51,909 nt of DNA from UBA1757 sp963617485 (GTDB taxonomy: Bacteria > Bacteroidota > Bacteroidia > Bacteroidales > UBA1402). The notes below the pieces were generated by a model. That model was not told where the DNA came from. It saw only the letters and a program-made list of their open reading frames with translations, and ran no database searches. The stretch is taken from contig CAVEPA010000013.1 of assembly GCA_963617485.1 (NCBI GenBank), forward strand, positions 1-51,909. The letters are read 5' to 3'. Of this stretch, positions 51,734 through 51,909 are shown one piece after another (the stretch's first letter is position 1; each line of letters opens with the position of its first letter). A program made the position numbers and the translations under genes.

Positions 51734-51909
51734 TTATTTGTTCAAATATTTCTTGCCGTCCTTGATGACGATGCCTTGATAGTCTTCGCCTACAATTTGG
51801 CCTTGGAGGTTGTAAACCACGCCCTTGCTGGGAGCGATAACAACGCTTTCGATACCGGTGAGGGTCTTGTCGGTAGCGGGATCCCATTTTTCAACATCGT
51901 CGGCAGCAA
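51734..51909 (-). CDS. C-terminal end of a secreted protein (type IX sorting-like domain), truncated by window edge
   Basis: The frame is open from the window end and stops with TAA at 51736-51734. The 58 visible residues read DDVEKWDPATDKTL, then GIESVVIAPSKGVVYNLQGQ, then IVGEDYQGIVIKDGKKYLNK. The pattern of a G-V-Y-N-L-Q-G-Q strand followed by G-I-V-I-K-D-G-K-K-Y is a common C-terminal domain of secreted Bacteroidetes proteins. Nothing can be said about the main body of the protein, which lies beyond the window. Confidence 0.75.
   Translation of the reverse strand, partial: AADDVEKWDPATDKTLTGIESVVIAPSKGVVYNLQGQIVGEDYQGIVIKDGKKYLNK

Noticed and set aside
1..51909. CRISPR arrays, insertion sequences, prophage or integrase-associated attachment sites
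   Set aside because: I found no regular spaced repeats, transposase, integrase or phage structural motifs. The only tRNA gene (38759-38829) has no repeated 3' end downstream.

Overview
The window reads as a chromosomal segment of a gut- or oral-type member of the Bacteroidales (phylum Bacteroidota). The evidence is a SusC/SusD pair, an LpxC-FabZ fusion, a Bacteroidetes-type long signal peptidase I, an ArgF'-type N-succinylornithine carbamoyltransferase, secreted proteins ending in C-terminal domains like type IX sorting domains, and many promoters that fit the Bacteroidetes consensus (TTTG, 19-21 nt, TAnnTTTG). I saw no insertion sequence, prophage, CRISPR array or rRNA. Species cannot be named from the sequence alone. 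No stretch longer than about 300 bases lacks a gene.

Layout. 1-5141 (+): 3' part of purC, then purM, prfA, pyrF and an HD-domain phosphohydrolase. 5153-6547 (-): an aldehyde dehydrogenase. 6668-11352 (+): a lipid A operon (lpxD, lpxC-fabZ, lpxA), an acidic-tailed pRiA4b-ORF3-like protein and miaA. 11516-15535 (+): the B12-dependent methylmalonyl-CoA mutase pair mutA-mutB, ending in a symmetrical three-hairpin terminator. 15671-22360 (-): an outer-membrane uptake locus (SusC, SusD, a small lipoprotein, a secreted protein) without enzymes or regulator. 22593-28814 (-): rpsO, a DEAD-box helicase, an M16 peptidase, a WbqC-like protein, lepB and dapB. 28916-30841 (+): an Ig-like lipoprotein. 30851-35767 (-): cysS with a truncated GH3-like gene, then rnc, fabF and acpP. 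35924-36514 (+): purN. 36575-37267 (-): an atypical response regulator. 37391-38829 (+): tyrS and tRNA-Gln. 38984-47522 (+): a combined arginine-proline operon (argR, GNAT acyltransferase, argG, argC, argD, proC, proB, proA, argF'). 47579-48775 (-): ribH and a TPR membrane protein. 48912-50307 (+): recF and a DUF721/DciA-like gene. 50304 to the end (-): a sialidase-like secreted protein and the C-terminus of another secreted protein.

How the genes fit together. Most of the window is housekeeping: purine and pyrimidine synthesis, lipid A, fatty acids, translation, secretion, lysine/peptidoglycan precursor synthesis and recombination. The mutase pair fits the succinate/propionate metabolism of Bacteroidales. 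The arg/pro operon is the largest coherent pathway unit. It is headed by its likely own repressor, with a candidate ARG-box just downstream of the promoter, and it draws both arginine and proline from glutamate.

The points most worth a second look are: the truncated GH3-like protein translationally coupled to cysS; the response regulator whose receiver domain has lost its acidic pocket and conserved lysine; a serine at the substrate-switch position of the succinylornithine carbamoyltransferase; the enzyme-free SusCD locus; and several unusual palindromic elements. I did not find a clearly new multi-gene system. All calls are from reading translations and motifs, with no database search.
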